Origin: Urophycis tenuis
Taxonomy: Eukaryota > Chordata > Actinopteri > Gadiformes > Phycidae
DNA: 64,000 bases
Assembly: GCA_036785325.1 (NCBI GenBank)
Contig: JAXIVH010000015.1
Location: forward strand, 6,280,367 to 6,344,366
Reading direction: 5' to 3'
Of this stretch, positions 50,878 to 64,000 are shown in pieces. The notes below the pieces were generated by a model. That model did not search any database, was not told the DNA's origin, and saw only the letters and a list, made by a program, of their open reading frames with translations. The first letter of the stretch is position 1. The number at the start of each line of letters is the position of its first letter. Made by a program: the position numbers and the translations under genes.

Positions 50878-53800
50878 TAGTGAGCGAGCGGTGCAGTGCA
50901 TGGTCCTTCTCTGAATGACTGCTGCATTACGTGCGTGACCTTGTAAGGAGAGATGGGCTGGTGTCCACTGCGCTGCAGGGCACGTTCCGCTCTGTAGCAG
51001 GGGAGTTGCGTTGGCTGGCTGCTCTCTGTAGCGGAGTCAGGGACAGGGCGTTCTCTTGGTGGGACGCTGGGTTCATTTGGTCCCTCTGCCGATACCCTCT
51101 GCTGGCATTAGATGCACCGTTTCCAAATGAACGTTTGTTGACAGTGATCAAGACACACTGTGTCTGTACTGTGAACACACACTTACAATCCTTGCAAGTG
51201 ACATGGGGTCCTGTGTGCGTGCGTGCGTGTTTGGCAAATACAGCTATTGAAACGATTGTTAGAATGTTGAACTGAAGGATAGATTCACTGAGAAGATGTG
51301 TTTATTGTCTTAAACATACCAACATGTTAGGAAATGTGTTTTTTATTTTGCCTCCTGTTATTTTGTTTCCTGGGGAGCAGCGGGCCCTGGCTCGGGTCGG
51401 ACTGCCCCTGTGTCCGTGCCCCCACTCATCTCAGACACCCAGAGTGTGGTGTTTAAAGGTAACAGCTGTGTTGACCTGTCGTCACTCATGTCAGAAATGA
51501 GCCAGATGTCTTTTCTCCCACCTGCTATTCATGTCCTGCTCAGGGTGTACATGCTGGGTACACGTTTGGCTTGCTGTATCTGGCTGTCAACAACCAAACA
51601 GCTGATAATAGGCGTAGCCTCCCTTGATTGTCTGATTCTAGCTAGTCTGTCTGTGTTTGAAATAACAATACCTCCACACTTCTCAACACAGGTGCGAGCC
51701 AAGTCCAGAAAGTTGAAGTGTTGAAACCCACAAACTTGGCCCTGGAGTGTACCTGGACTGGGAACCAGAACAAACCACCAAACATCACTGGGTACTGGAG
51801 AAAGGATGGATCTGAGCTCACCAACAGCCGCCTCACGGTGCTGTTGGAGAACGAACAGTATAATCTCAAAAGGGCGTGAGTACTGAAATCGGTGCTGCGT
51901 ATTCACTATTGTACATTCACTATTCCTTTGGCGTCTGCTGCATGCGGTACAAGCCAGCCCATTGTTTTATCTGTGGCGGTCCGTCGTCTATTGTACAGCC
52001 AGATGTAGGCCATCCGTAAGCCTTTGAGAGCGACTACTAAAGAGCTCACCACCCTTTTGTCAGTTTAATTTTATGATGTTTTAATTGAAACTTAATCTGG
52101 CGAAAAAAATGGTTTGAATGGTGGGCCATACAATTCAATAATCAACATGGAAAGCAAAATATATATGATGTATCTAAACAAGTGATTTATATTGACATAT
52201 ATAAGTAATAAGTAATGATTGTTCTATCTTTCTGCTTCTTACAGGTTCAGCATTGCTGATGAAAAGAGCCTTGGCAATTACTCCTGTGTCTTCGACAATA
52301 AAGCAGAAGTAGACTTTATTTTGGCAGGTAAACATTCTATACAATGGTTATAAGGTCCCACTTATAACCATGATTGGATTACGCTGGTCCAATCATATGC
52401 CTGTAGTCAGTCTTGATCCTGACTGGTCAGATGTCAATGAAGAAAGCTCCGGTCTAGGGTACACTACCAAGAGGCCAGAGGTTTGAACATCCCCTATTGG
52501 TCCTCCAACACCTAAACCAGGTCTCCCATTCACGGATTGAATGAACCAGCCCTGTCTAGCTTCCTGAGGAACCAGCAGTGCTGGGAAGGTAGTCATGATG
52601 CTGGAGAGACACAAGAGAGACATTAAGAGAGACACAATGTACACAAGAGCAGGACGCCCTGTTTAACCCCCTAATACATACTGTGTACCTTAAACTATGC
52701 TCTGGTCTTCTGAGATATATTTGTGTAAACGGAGGCTTTATGTGCGTGCGTATTTGTATTCCAGCCCCGCGGATGGAGCAGGTCAGAGATAAGCCCATTG
52801 TGAGCTATGTGGGCGACTCCGTGGTGCTTGAGTGTAAGATGGAAGACCCCAAGCCCAAACCCAACACCTGGGTCTGGTACCGAGCCAACGAAACACAATT
52901 GGTGGGTTTGCTCCAGATTCTTATACTAGGTTATTCACGTTCAATTCCTGCTGTTAAATGCAACACACATAACACAAAGTATGCATGCGTGCGGTACAGT
53001 GTTCTTTTAGAACAACAGGGGGAATCAAAATCCTCATGCGGTGCCAATTTCAATGGTGCCTATAATATTGTTACCCGTCTGATGGAAAAGGTAGCACACC
53101 TGCCAGCCTTTGACCAAGACGAGTGAAACCGACACAACGTCTCGTGACAGTGAAGCGGGACACGCAAACGTTTACTGACATCAGAGATGTTCAGAAGTCA
53201 TCAGACGCACGTCCGAGTCTCGAGCAGCTGAGGCAGGAGTCCGCGCTCACATCTACATTACATTACATTTAGGGCATTTAGCAGCCGCTTTTATTCAAAG
53301 CGACTTACAAAGAGTACGTTTGTCATAAGAAGGTGGAACATTTCATTGCTGTTAATGCAGTAAGAAAGTCACCAGAACAAGTTTCAAGCATTTCAATTGC
53401 TAGATTAACCATTGCTAGTATACAACATCTCTGACTAAGTGCCAAGTTACAAGAACGATTAAAGTGCCAAGACGGACAACAAATAAGAGCATGAGGGTAG
53501 GGTTATGCAGGGTTCAGGTGAACTCTGAACAAGTGGGTCTTGAGTCTCTTATGGAAGATGGGGAGTGACTCTGCAGTCCTGACATTGGCAGGGAGCTTGT
53601 TCCATCACTGCGGTGCCATCTACTGACATCTACTGACGTGCATCTCTGATGAGCGAACATTGGTGCAGTGTGGGGGTGCGGTGGTCCGTCTGACTCCCCC
53701 ACCGCTCCATCGCCCCCCCTCAGGAGCTGATAGACACCGAGGCAGACCCCCGTCGCTACCAGGTCCAGAACCAGGAGGGCAAAACCACGCTGACAGTGCA

Positions 53801-54486
53801 GAACCTGACGGAGGCGGACACCGGGCCCTACCACTGTGGTGCCGTGTACGACATCAGCACCACCACGAGCCGCATGGAGCTGAGGGTCATCACCTTCATG
53901 GAGCCCTTGAAGCCCTTCCTGGTCATCGTGGTGGAGGTGATCCTCCTGGTCTCCATCATCCTGCTGTATGAGAGGGGCAAGGCCCGCGGTGCTCAACAAG
54001 TGGGTGGGTAAACACCCCCCCCCACACACACACACACACACACACATTTTATTGAATTATGTATTTTGTCTCCTCATATGGGCAATAATGTCATTAAAAA
54101 AAGTATTGTTGATAACGCATCAATGCCTGCTTTCTTCACAGATAATGCATTGAGTGATGACCAAAGTAATAAATTGTGAGTATTGTCAAATTCTATTTTT
54201 TGCTATTTAGTCATATGGTACACTTTTGTCCTAAGTGACTTACAGTGACTTCACGGTATGGCAGTTGACCCTTCTTACACAAGGCTGCCTACAGGTAGGT
54301 ACTACTTACAGGTCGGCAGCCTTTGAACCCTCGGGAGTAGCTGCCCCTCACCGCTGCATGATGAGTCTTTCTGGACCAAGCCATGTGTCTTGAGCTGCCG
54401 TGGTCTTCCCTCTACTCCGTTTAGGGCTCAGGATGAGAGCTGTAGCGTGGACACGGACTCCACCACGAGACAACGCAACATCTGAC
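50614..54486 (+). CDS. emb: Embigin, two-Ig membrane glycoprotein (8 coding exons)
   Basis: Embigin is a basigin-family ancillary protein that escorts monocarboxylate transporters such as MCT2 to the cell surface. Exons are 50614-50686, 51381-51458, 51692-51875, 52245-52327, 52765-52901, 53724-54003, 54142-54175 and 54426-54486 (TGA), in phase, giving 309 residues (human about 327). A signal peptide (QLLLFSLSWG) leads two Ig domains with their Cys pairs and Trp residues (GYWRKDG; YVGDSVVLECKMEDP ... TWVWY; DTGPYHCGA). PLKPFLVIVVEVILLVSIIL follows. The glutamate inside this membrane helix (about residue 256) is the hallmark of the family. The cytoplasmic tail is short and acidic. NxS/T sites such as NIT and NYS suit a glycoprotein. 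The donor of exon 6 was placed at 54004 because other nearby GT choices give a stop. Confidence 0.93.
50716..50878 (+). repeat. (GT)n microsatellite in emb intron 1
   Basis: About 163 bases of (GT)n with several GC and TT interruptions, 30 bases after the signal-peptide exon. Confidence 0.95.
53262..53600 (+). repeat. Dispersed repeat, longest copy of the family
   Basis: ATTTAGGGCATTTAGCAGCC at the start, then AAGTTTCAAGCATTTCAATT and AGGGTTATGCAGGGTTCAGG, ending near GGGAGCTTGTTCCATCACTG. Shorter copies lie at 20205 and, inverted, 25502. Intronic in emb. Class not assigned. Confidence 0.8.
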
Positions 54487-55385
54487 TGCAGAAGATTCAT
54501 GAGCTAATCTGATTCCGTTTACCCAAGAAGTGTCTCTGTGAGTCAATTGTAACATCAAACAAAACAGCAATATATGCACTAATGACCAAAGTAAGACAGA
54601 TCTTTGGTTTTGGTTTTCCTTTAACTGAAAATATGTTATCTCTGGAACTCAATATCTCTGGAGTGTTATCAGTTTTGGCTGCTAATCATATAACATTGAT
54701 TGTTAAACACCTATGTACAGTGCCTTATACTGTCCAGAAGTTACCAGCTAGATTCAGCTCTGATCATGATAGTAGTGTTACATGTTTTGCCTATAGCTCT
54801 AATAACATGTATATTAAAACTTTAATCAACTTTCCGGATCAAACGTCCAAATAAAAAGTACAAAAGTGTTGATTCTGATTAAAATTATTTGTTGCAAAAC
54901 TCAATGTGCCCTCTAGTGGAGAAAGGCTTAGTTTCATGACACCATGAACGATGCTGAGTTACTGTGAATGTAAAAACATACTTCACAGATCTTCACCATC
55001 CCATTTACCCTGACACTGTACTTGTCTACAGGACTACACTCCTTCCTCAAAAGCAACTACCAGATCAATATTGTGGTGTAATGGATTACAGTAAAACACA
55101 CAAAACGACTATTTCAAAAGCATGAATTTATCGAGGCATGAACACAATATGCACAATATTTTCAAGGATAAATATACAGGGCTGTATGTGGTCACCTCAC
55201 CTCATTCCACATCCCTCCCTTCTCTAACCACCTTTTTTTAATCAAGTCTTGGAGGTTATTAACACCCAATACCATTCCAGCTGAAATGTCTTCAACATAA
55301 TCCATGTCTTCTTCAGCATCTAGAGCAGGAGGTGACTCAAACAGGATCAGGGGGGGCCTGCCCATTTTGCAGGGAGAGGAGCCGT
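54487..55385. other. Convergent intergenic region between emb and mrps30
   Basis: No gene seen. It contains the emb 3' end and AT-rich sequence. An open frame of about 90 codons at 54582-54854 has no protein family I recognise and is probably 3' untranslated. Confidence 0.55.
54850..54855 (+). terminator. AATAAA poly(A) signal of emb
   Basis: AATAAA lies 363 bases after the emb TGA. Confidence 0.5.
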
Positions 55386-57305
55386 TCAGGTGTCCAGGGG
55401 CCGGTTCATGAAGAACTGGACCAACAGCCGCAGAACGCCGTCGTCCAAGCCCACCACGCGGTCGTCTTCGATGCCCTCGAACAGACGCAGGCTCTCCGTG
55501 CCCCACAGCAGGTTCCTCCTGGGGTTGTCCACGTCCGTGTCGGTGGAAAGTGCCAGCGTGTTGAGCTGATAGCAGAAGAAGGAGAAGAACTGTCCGTCCG
55601 TGATCACGGCCTGGGACACGAAGGGCCTCGTCACGTCCTCCCCGGCCCAGAAGCCTGTAAGCACAGCAGAGGCTCAGCTCGGCTACCAATAGAGATCCTT
55701 CATAATAACAAGAGCGCAGAGGAAGGAACCGCGGTCTCACCCTGGTACATGGCCTGCGCTCCGGTCCAGCAGAAGAGGCTGCTGAGGCCGTGGGCCCTGA
55801 GGAGCAACTCCACCTGGTCCGCCTGGTTGTGTTTCGTCAGCCGGTCCCTGTGGTAGCGGTCCTGGACCACATGGAACTGGGTGTGTCCGTAGCTGGCCGG
55901 GTCAGGCAGCTTGGCGCCTGGGACACAGAGACTAGGTTGGTTCCCACTGTAACTGATGTTTCCGTTTCTTTGTTCAAATAGGCATACACAACAGCAAACA
56001 TCTACAATTCTAAGTGAATGGTTTTATTGTCGCTTTGGAGAAAAGCATCTGCTGATCATGCAACATCAACATACAAACATCAGCAACATACAAACATGTT
56101 TAAAAGGGCATCCGTGTGAACCACTTGGTTAAGAAACACGCTTGGTGTGTAATATGAGTTTACCTGTGAAGATGTGGTTGACATACTGTCTCTTGAACAA
56201 AGGCATCATATCTGGGGATATTTTGATGTCTGGGACTTCCAACCCATACGAGGACTCCATTGGTACAAACTAGAAGACAGAAAAAAATCAGCCCATTGTG
56301 ACTGCCATTCAACATGGTGTTATAGTTTCAAACGAGTGGTAGTTTGTTGTGGCTGAACATGTGAATACCTGTGGCAGTTGTTTGGGTATCCTAATTTGAC
56401 TGTGTGGTTTGTCATCGATCTGGAACCTGATTGGCTCGATTCTGCCCTTCCGGTGGCCATGAGGAACAGTCCTCTGACCTCTCATCCAATAAAAATTTAC
56501 CTCAGGTTTTAGATCTAGAAAGATGAATTGCAAACAGTGAGTTAATCTGGAGGCGGCTGTTGACAACTAGTAGAATAGGCATTCTTACAATGGGCACAGC
56601 ATTGTGTGAACAGAGTTTGTCAACAAGTGTCGTTATAAATTACAACCTCCAGCAGCCTAAACACAACAGACACGAGGTGACGTGCAGGCCTGGTTATCCC
56701 TTACCTTTACTCGCCCAGAGCAGAAGCGGGTTGTGTTTGGCCAGAGAGTTGGTGAGCACTGCGACCAGGTTCCTCATGAATGGCTCAACGGTGTGCTCCT
56801 GCCGCTTGTACAAGAAGGGCGCTCGTTTCTTCATGTACCACTGCTCTTGGAGAATCGCATGGCTCACCAAGGAGCGGATGTCACCGAGCGTCTCGTCCCC
56901 GATGCCGAGCAGCGCCGTCTGGGCGGCGGGGGGCGAATCCTCCGGAGTCCGGCCGACCACGGAGTACTGGTCGGGCAGGCCCGGGATGTAGGCGGTCTTG
57001 GTGAAGTATTGGTACCATTTGTCTGCATTGCGGGCCAACGTCTGGGGAAACACCATGTACTTCTTCCGCTGTGTTGCAGTCAACAGCTTGATCTTGTCTT
57101 CCACGTTAGCGGCGCGGACGTTCTTCAAGTGCAACTCATACCGGTACTTCTTGGAGGATTTGCTCTTAGCGGTCAGTGACGGGATGATTGCCGGGTATGC
57201 TGGTTGCCGCACGGTCGCCTCAGTGTGAAGGGTCCTCTTGATCCTCCAGAAATGTACATTTCGATGGAGTAAAGACTGCAAGGACAAGGGTGTGCGAGCC
57301 GCCAT
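55386..57305 (-). CDS. mrps30: Mitochondrial ribosomal protein S30 / mL65 (5 exons)
   Basis: This is a vertebrate mitoribosome protein, long called S30 but now placed in the large subunit as mL65. Minus-strand exons are 57305-56705, 56514-56369, 56269-56164, 55917-55741 and 55654-55386, in phase, giving 432 residues (human 439). Matches include [76 protein letters not shown] and [14 protein letters not shown]. The N-terminus (about 30 residues with Arg, Ser and Leu but no acids) suits mitochondrial import. It is head-to-head with hint2, 491 bases apart, and converges on emb. Confidence 0.96.
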
Positions 57306-57796
57306 GTTTCCACCCGGAAACTCCGCCCCTCGTTCTTCTTCTTCTCCAACTCGTGTGTTGTCAGGTCGCTAATCCGCCACAACACCGCCCTCTGCCACAG
57401 GGAGGTCTTGCATTACTGTGACACTACTGTAACCGAGCGTTACTTATGAATATCGCATATACTCACTATATTACAAAATAACAACACGGAGGTTCAGTGG
57501 TCCGGCTCCAGAACGGCAAACTTTTATTTCTTATTTTTAACACACACTTTATTTCCAGATAACACCTCTAGCTTACAACATTAACAAATAATTAAAATAT
57601 CTGACGTAACATGATTTCAGTATTTCATCGAAGAACACACACGTTCACCAGTGCCTGTGGTGTATTTACACATAGATATATGAATTAATTAGTTTATTAT
57701 TGTTTGCGACAGTTGTTGGTTTGCAGCTTTGTGTTCACTTTCCGGTATCCGGAAGAGTCTCCTGTGGGGTCCATAGGGACATTCTGCGTGACAGCC
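57306..57796. promoter_or_regulatory. Shared (bidirectional) promoter region of mrps30 and hint2
   Basis: The two start codons face away from each other across 491 bases. Next to mrps30 lie an ETS-type core CCGGAA (57314-57319) and a GC box CTCCGCCCCT (57321-57330). Next to hint2 lies CCGGAAG (57749-57755). ETS (GABP/NRF-2) sites are common in promoters of nuclear genes for mitochondrial proteins. Actual sharing is inferred from spacing. Confidence 0.55.
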
Positions 57797-60080
<2,284 letters not shown>

Positions 60081-60088
60081 CGTGTGCT

Positions 60089-60153
<65 letters not shown>

Positions 60154-60183
60154 GCGTGTGTGCGTGCGTGCGTGCGTTTGTGT
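60089..60183 (+). repeat. (GT)n microsatellite in the hint2 3' UTR
   Basis: About 95 bases of (GT)n turning into (CGTG)n, starting 9 bases after the stop. If the poly(A) site at 60235 is used, it lies within the mRNA. Confidence 0.9.
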
Positions 60184-60234
60184 GTAAATAGCAGACAAGC
60201 CCTTTTCACACACACAGCCACAGTTATCACTTGG

Positions 60235-60240
60235 AATAAA
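60235..60240 (+). terminator. AATAAA poly(A) signal of hint2
   Basis: First AATAAA, 155 bases after the TAG; a second follows near 60296. Confidence 0.6.
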
Positions 60241-60302
60241 TCAAGGTCTGATTATATAAATGTAAATATTTCCAAGTATGCATATGATTCATCCAAATAA
60301 AG

Positions 60303-63300
60303 ATTGACCACAATCCGAGTAGGGTGTTTGCGTTCCTAATTGCTGCCATACAAACTCTTTGTGGGATGAAAAGACTATAAATCGAGCCGGTCAGAACGGG
60401 AACATGGCTGTTTTGCAATTTCCCTCAGGGAAATAAAAGTCATTAAATTATTTCTGTCTGTCTGTTTTGCCTGTAGTTTGATTCGAATTTATCGTTGCTC
60501 CCTAATCTCAGTGTGTGTAATGAAACACCAATCTGACAATACTGCTCTGTAAAAATGAAAGAAGATATATCTCAAAACTCATTCCGAAACTACGTCTCAA
60601 TGTGTGATAATACTGCAGATAAAACCAATGAAGGGCTGCACGCAGACACACAGATACTATTTATGTTCTATTATTAATGGTATGATGAAAGTAAGCTTCT
60701 TGTCATGTTTCATAGTGACTAATCCGAAATGTCTTTGTTCTGCCGTTTGAAGTCATAGTGGTGTCATTTCATTATATCTGCAACCCTTTACAGACGAACA
60801 TGGTTACTATAGCAGTCACAACCAGCCTGCGTGCTGTGACTGGGTGGTGTGATTGACTGACCTTGGAGCCGTGGCCTGGGTTACTATGTGCCACTTGATA
60901 CTCTCAACTTTACCCTACATTTACAAAGAAAACTGCTCTGCCTCCTCAGCTGAACCATTTGCAAAGGGCTGTAGGTCACCTACAACACGACAGACAAACT
61001 AAGTGGTTCAATAAAAGATAAAAATATAAAAAAAATAAAAATAAAAATAAAAATATCAAACTAAATATATACTAATACTATACTAAATATATATATAACT
61101 AAATATATCAAAATTAAAAACAACATAGTACTGTAAATATCTGAAGAATGGGGAATGTCTATGGTTGCACAGTTTTAGTTGAATCTCAACTAAAAAAACG
61201 ACTGAGGCTCATGATTCATCACAAATCAGTAATCAGTCTTCACCACTATCTTCACCTCTCTGGTGTGACGTTGTACTGGGACTTCACATTAAGTAACTGA
61301 TTACGGTTAGCTTTCACATGTTCCTGTAGAAGTCCTTAATGTCCTTAAAATGGTCATGGAGATTTTTCCATTCCTGACAACAAATAAACCGACATCCACA
61401 AGACCACATATATTTCATGAAACAATCGGAATGCCGCATTACTTCACTGCACTTCTGAGCCATGGCTTCAATCCAGGTGCCCCTTACATGAGCTGTTGGT
61501 TTCTCAAAGTCTGTGACCTTTGGTATTGCATCTATTAACTGCTGGTCAGCCTCAGGGAACACGTGTTCCACACCCTTCCATGGGGGGTGTCGAGGAGGTG
61601 TGTGTGTGTGTGTATTTGAGTGTTATGATTTACTCACATACAAGTCCTCGATAGGCTTGTGTGTTTGAAGGCGGGGGCTGGTGAGGGACACTTGGTTGGA
61701 CACTCAGGCCACTAAAGGGCAACCCATGTTGCTTGTCTTTATCTGACTCGTGTGGTGCCATTCGGTGTCATTTCTCCCTACCTCTGCCTAAGGTAAGCTT
61801 ACACTTCTAAAATTTTTTATTCACACATTCTCTTGTAACATGATAGCGTTCTGTACAATTAGAAGGCCGCTTGCTCACGAGAGAGCGAGATACAGTCGTT
61901 TTTTTCTAAGAATATCCCTGCTTAGTGTGGAGCGTGTGACTAAAACATGGCATGTTTCACCATGCTTGACCAAGTTTGTTTACTTCTTTATAAAGCCCCG
62001 AGCACAGGTGCTGCCACTGTGCTCATGACCTTGTCACACTCACATGTGTGCTCATATCATCGGCCAACACCACCAGAGTCATATTTGCATGTCGTTGCTG
62101 TGGTAGAGCACACTGTCTTCAAGCAGAAGCAGAGGCCCTGTGATAGTCATGTAAGTTCTTGGACCAGCGCTTTTAAGGCGAGGTTATATGCATTACTCTA
62201 CACTGTACTGTGCATTGCTGTTAAATAATCACAGGGATTTATTTTGGGGCCATTTTGGAATTGAGTTTACTACTAAGTTTACTAAGCTAAATCTTCCAGA
62301 TCTGCAGATTGAACTGTTGTGGTGTGAGAAGGTTCCTTTGTTTCTTAACTGTTTAGTCAACAGAAACAGCCGGTCCTCAGTCCATGTGCCGGGGAGGTCC
62401 TGTTAATCACATAACATCTTTATGTTGTTTGCTGTCTGATGCTATCTTGCCAGTTGTAAACGTGTCTACGATTTTAGTTAAACATCTCTCTCTGTGACTC
62501 TCTTATCTTTATTACTACTTTAAGGAGGAATATTAGCAATGCCTTACCTTCCCATCGAGGCCCACAGCGTGCTTTGTAAAAAGTAATAAAGAATACAATT
62601 ATGAAATAGAGTGGATTCATACAGATGTGATTGAAGGTGTTGGTGTAATGTGCAATCATCTGCAGGCATCACTCTGTGTTGCCACACAAATGTGAACTTT
62701 ACCCCAGATGACAAACATTAACTTTACACCGGTGATATAGTGCGATTATCAGACTATCTTCTTCTATCTTTATTGCACAAAGGCAACAGAACACAGAGCA
62801 CAGAACAGTGTCTTGTGAATGCTTATCTGGTGATTAGAAATCAATTTCGTTTTACTCCTGATCTGTGCATGCTGCCACAGATCCCTCATCAACCACTAGA
62901 TGCCACTAGATCTGCTGCCTTCAGCCGAGAGGCAGCACACCCCATACTCAACTACCACCTCCAAATTCCAAACATGTCTTAAGATGAATCCGGGAAATGC
63001 AAGGCAGTAGTAGCACACACCCAAGAGCCACCCATTTTATCCTTGAACGAACCTGACTATGGTGACACAGTGGTAAACGAATGGCCCTGAACCTGGCCCA
63101 ATACCATTTGGCATTAAACCCAGAGTTTCAACATTCTACACACAGTGCCCCATGATGGCCGCCACCTTGGATGTGGCAACGACATGTTGCGATGACCTCA
63201 CAGAGCGTCCGCCCTTGCAGTGCTCAAACAGAGCGCCGTGCACAGCTTCAAACTCATAATGTGTGTGGGAGCTGGTGTGACAGGAACCAAGAACGCGTTC

Positions 63301-63347
63301 TCACTTCCGCTGCCCTTAAACACTTCCTCCATTTGAAGCGTTCGCAG
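60303..63347. other. Intergenic region between hint2 and the last gene
   Basis: No confident gene in about 3 kb. It holds an A/T-rich block at about 61020-61130, a short (GT)n near 61600 and a minus-strand open frame listed separately. The end of it is the promoter or leader of the gene that starts at 63349. Confidence 0.5.
61314..61571 (-). other. Unassigned minus-strand open frame, possible gene fragment
   Basis: The frame reads about 85 codons to a TGA-type end with protein-like composition (for example IDAIPKVTDFEKPTAHVRG and SCGCRFICCQEWKNLHDHF). It has no ATG at its upstream edge: it opens on GTG and stays open further upstream as PPRHPPWKG. I recognise no family. It could be an exon of an unseen gene, a decayed pseudogene or chance. 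Confidence 0.2.
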
Positions 63348-63348
63348 G

Positions 63349-64000
63349 ATGATGACTACAGAAGAGTCTGCTGGCAGTGGCGGTGGCCTTCCCTACAATG
63401 AGCACCTTACACCGAGGTAAGTGAGGTGACTGGCTATCACACGAGCCTTCTTGTAGATGTGGCTCGTTCCTGTTGAGTGTGTGCATTTCATCTGCAACAA
63501 CAACCGCCTTGTTTGTGAAGAACATCAGCAGTGCTGAATCACTTAATGTTCTTCATCACAGCATAATGAAATATCTTGTATGGGAGATAAGAGCGGACCA
63601 ACAGGGTTGATGCAGAATGACACTCGTGCTACACAACTTCAGCCCAACACTAGCTCCTTTCATCCAAAGTACCCCTGCAGGGCCAACTTACTGTATGTGT
63701 TGCACAAGTTGTTAGCTTTCATTGATCTGCCTCGCAACTCTTCTTACAGCAGCGAGCCTCAGGAGGCTCAGACTGTGGTCGACGTCGCCACACAGCCTCA
63801 GAACGAGCCCCTCTCCGGCCCGCCGGTCACCAACGGAAGCATCCTGCACGCCGAGCCCACGGACGAACAGCTTGCTGTAGCACAGAGTCTGGCGGGAGAG
63901 TCCCACACAATGGAGACCGGTGTCAGTCACACACCGGGGGCCTCGTCGCCCTCAGAGAGACAGGAAAGCGCAGAGGAACCAGAGGAAACACCAGGGCTAC
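63349..64000 (+). CDS. 5' coding exons of an unidentified gene (3' end outside the window)
   Basis: Two exons are visible. The first codes MMTTEESAGSGGGLPYNEHL and ends at 63416 (donor GTAAGTG). The next starts at 63750 after TTCTTACAG and stays open to the last base, 64000. The join is in phase. TTCGCAG just before the ATG looks like an acceptor, so an upstream non-coding exon is likely. The coded part is Ser/Thr/Glu/Pro-rich, with no domain in these about 106 residues (it includes SSEPQEAQTVVDVATQ and SLAGESHTMETGV). Such composition is common at disordered N-termini of nuclear or scaffold proteins, but no function can be given. Confidence 0.6.

Noticed and set aside
50614..50927. Val-Cys and Thr-His repeat frames; same type at 36068-36928, 42007-42513, 48091-48294 and 59949-60300
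   Set aside because: Products of (GT)n arrays. Only the first exon of emb (50614-50686) inside this stretch is real.
56682..57179. Plus-strand frame of 165 codons opposite mrps30 exon 1
   Set aside because: Antisense shadow of a well-supported exon; no family resemblance.

Overview
This window is nuclear DNA from a ray-finned fish, almost certainly a teleost. The genes are vertebrate, with GT-AG introns of 0.1 to 3 kb. The intergenic and intronic DNA is full of teleost-style (GT)n, (CT)n and (CAT)n microsatellites, tRNA-derived SINEs, hAT-like non-autonomous elements and LINE 3' tails. There is no bacterial or viral gene content. All gene calls come from reading the sequence and recalling vertebrate families; no search was run. 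For each multi-exon gene the reading phase was carried through every intron, and every model closes on its stop codon with a whole number of codons.

Layout: the 3' part of mboat4 (+, 1-981) converges on coq2 (-, 1313-3778). coq2 is divergent from a very large C2H2 zinc-finger gene (+, about 5005-14555). Then come mfsd10 (+, 15595-20609) and secisbp2 (+, 21314-29634). prlr lies on the minus strand (36789-32083) and is head-to-head with malt1 (+, 37934-46668). cplx4 (-, 48951-47547) converges on malt1 and is head-to-head with emb (+, 50614-54486). mrps30 (-, 57305-55386) converges on emb and is head-to-head, with a 491 bp gap, with hint2 (+, 57797-60080). The 5' coding exons of one unidentified gene begin at 63349 and run off the end.

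Functionally the genes are a mixed housekeeping and signalling set: ghrelin acylation (mboat4), coenzyme Q synthesis (coq2), a membrane transporter (mfsd10), selenocysteine insertion (secisbp2), prolactin signalling (prlr), NF-kB paracaspase signalling (malt1), synaptic release (cplx4), a transporter chaperone (emb) and two mitochondrial proteins (mrps30, hint2). They do not form one pathway. From general knowledge of the human map, malt1-cplx4 and emb-mrps30 look like conserved neighbour pairs, while the rest is a fish-specific arrangement.

I found no convincing undescribed molecular system. The best leads are small: symmetric micro-exons in malt1, a (CT)n array acting as the polypyrimidine tract of the last secisbp2 exon, a compact head-to-head mitochondrial gene pair, nested (TA)n-loop palindromes inside a MITE-like element, a 90 bp near-perfect hairpin, and a 1,933-residue zinc-finger protein I could not name.
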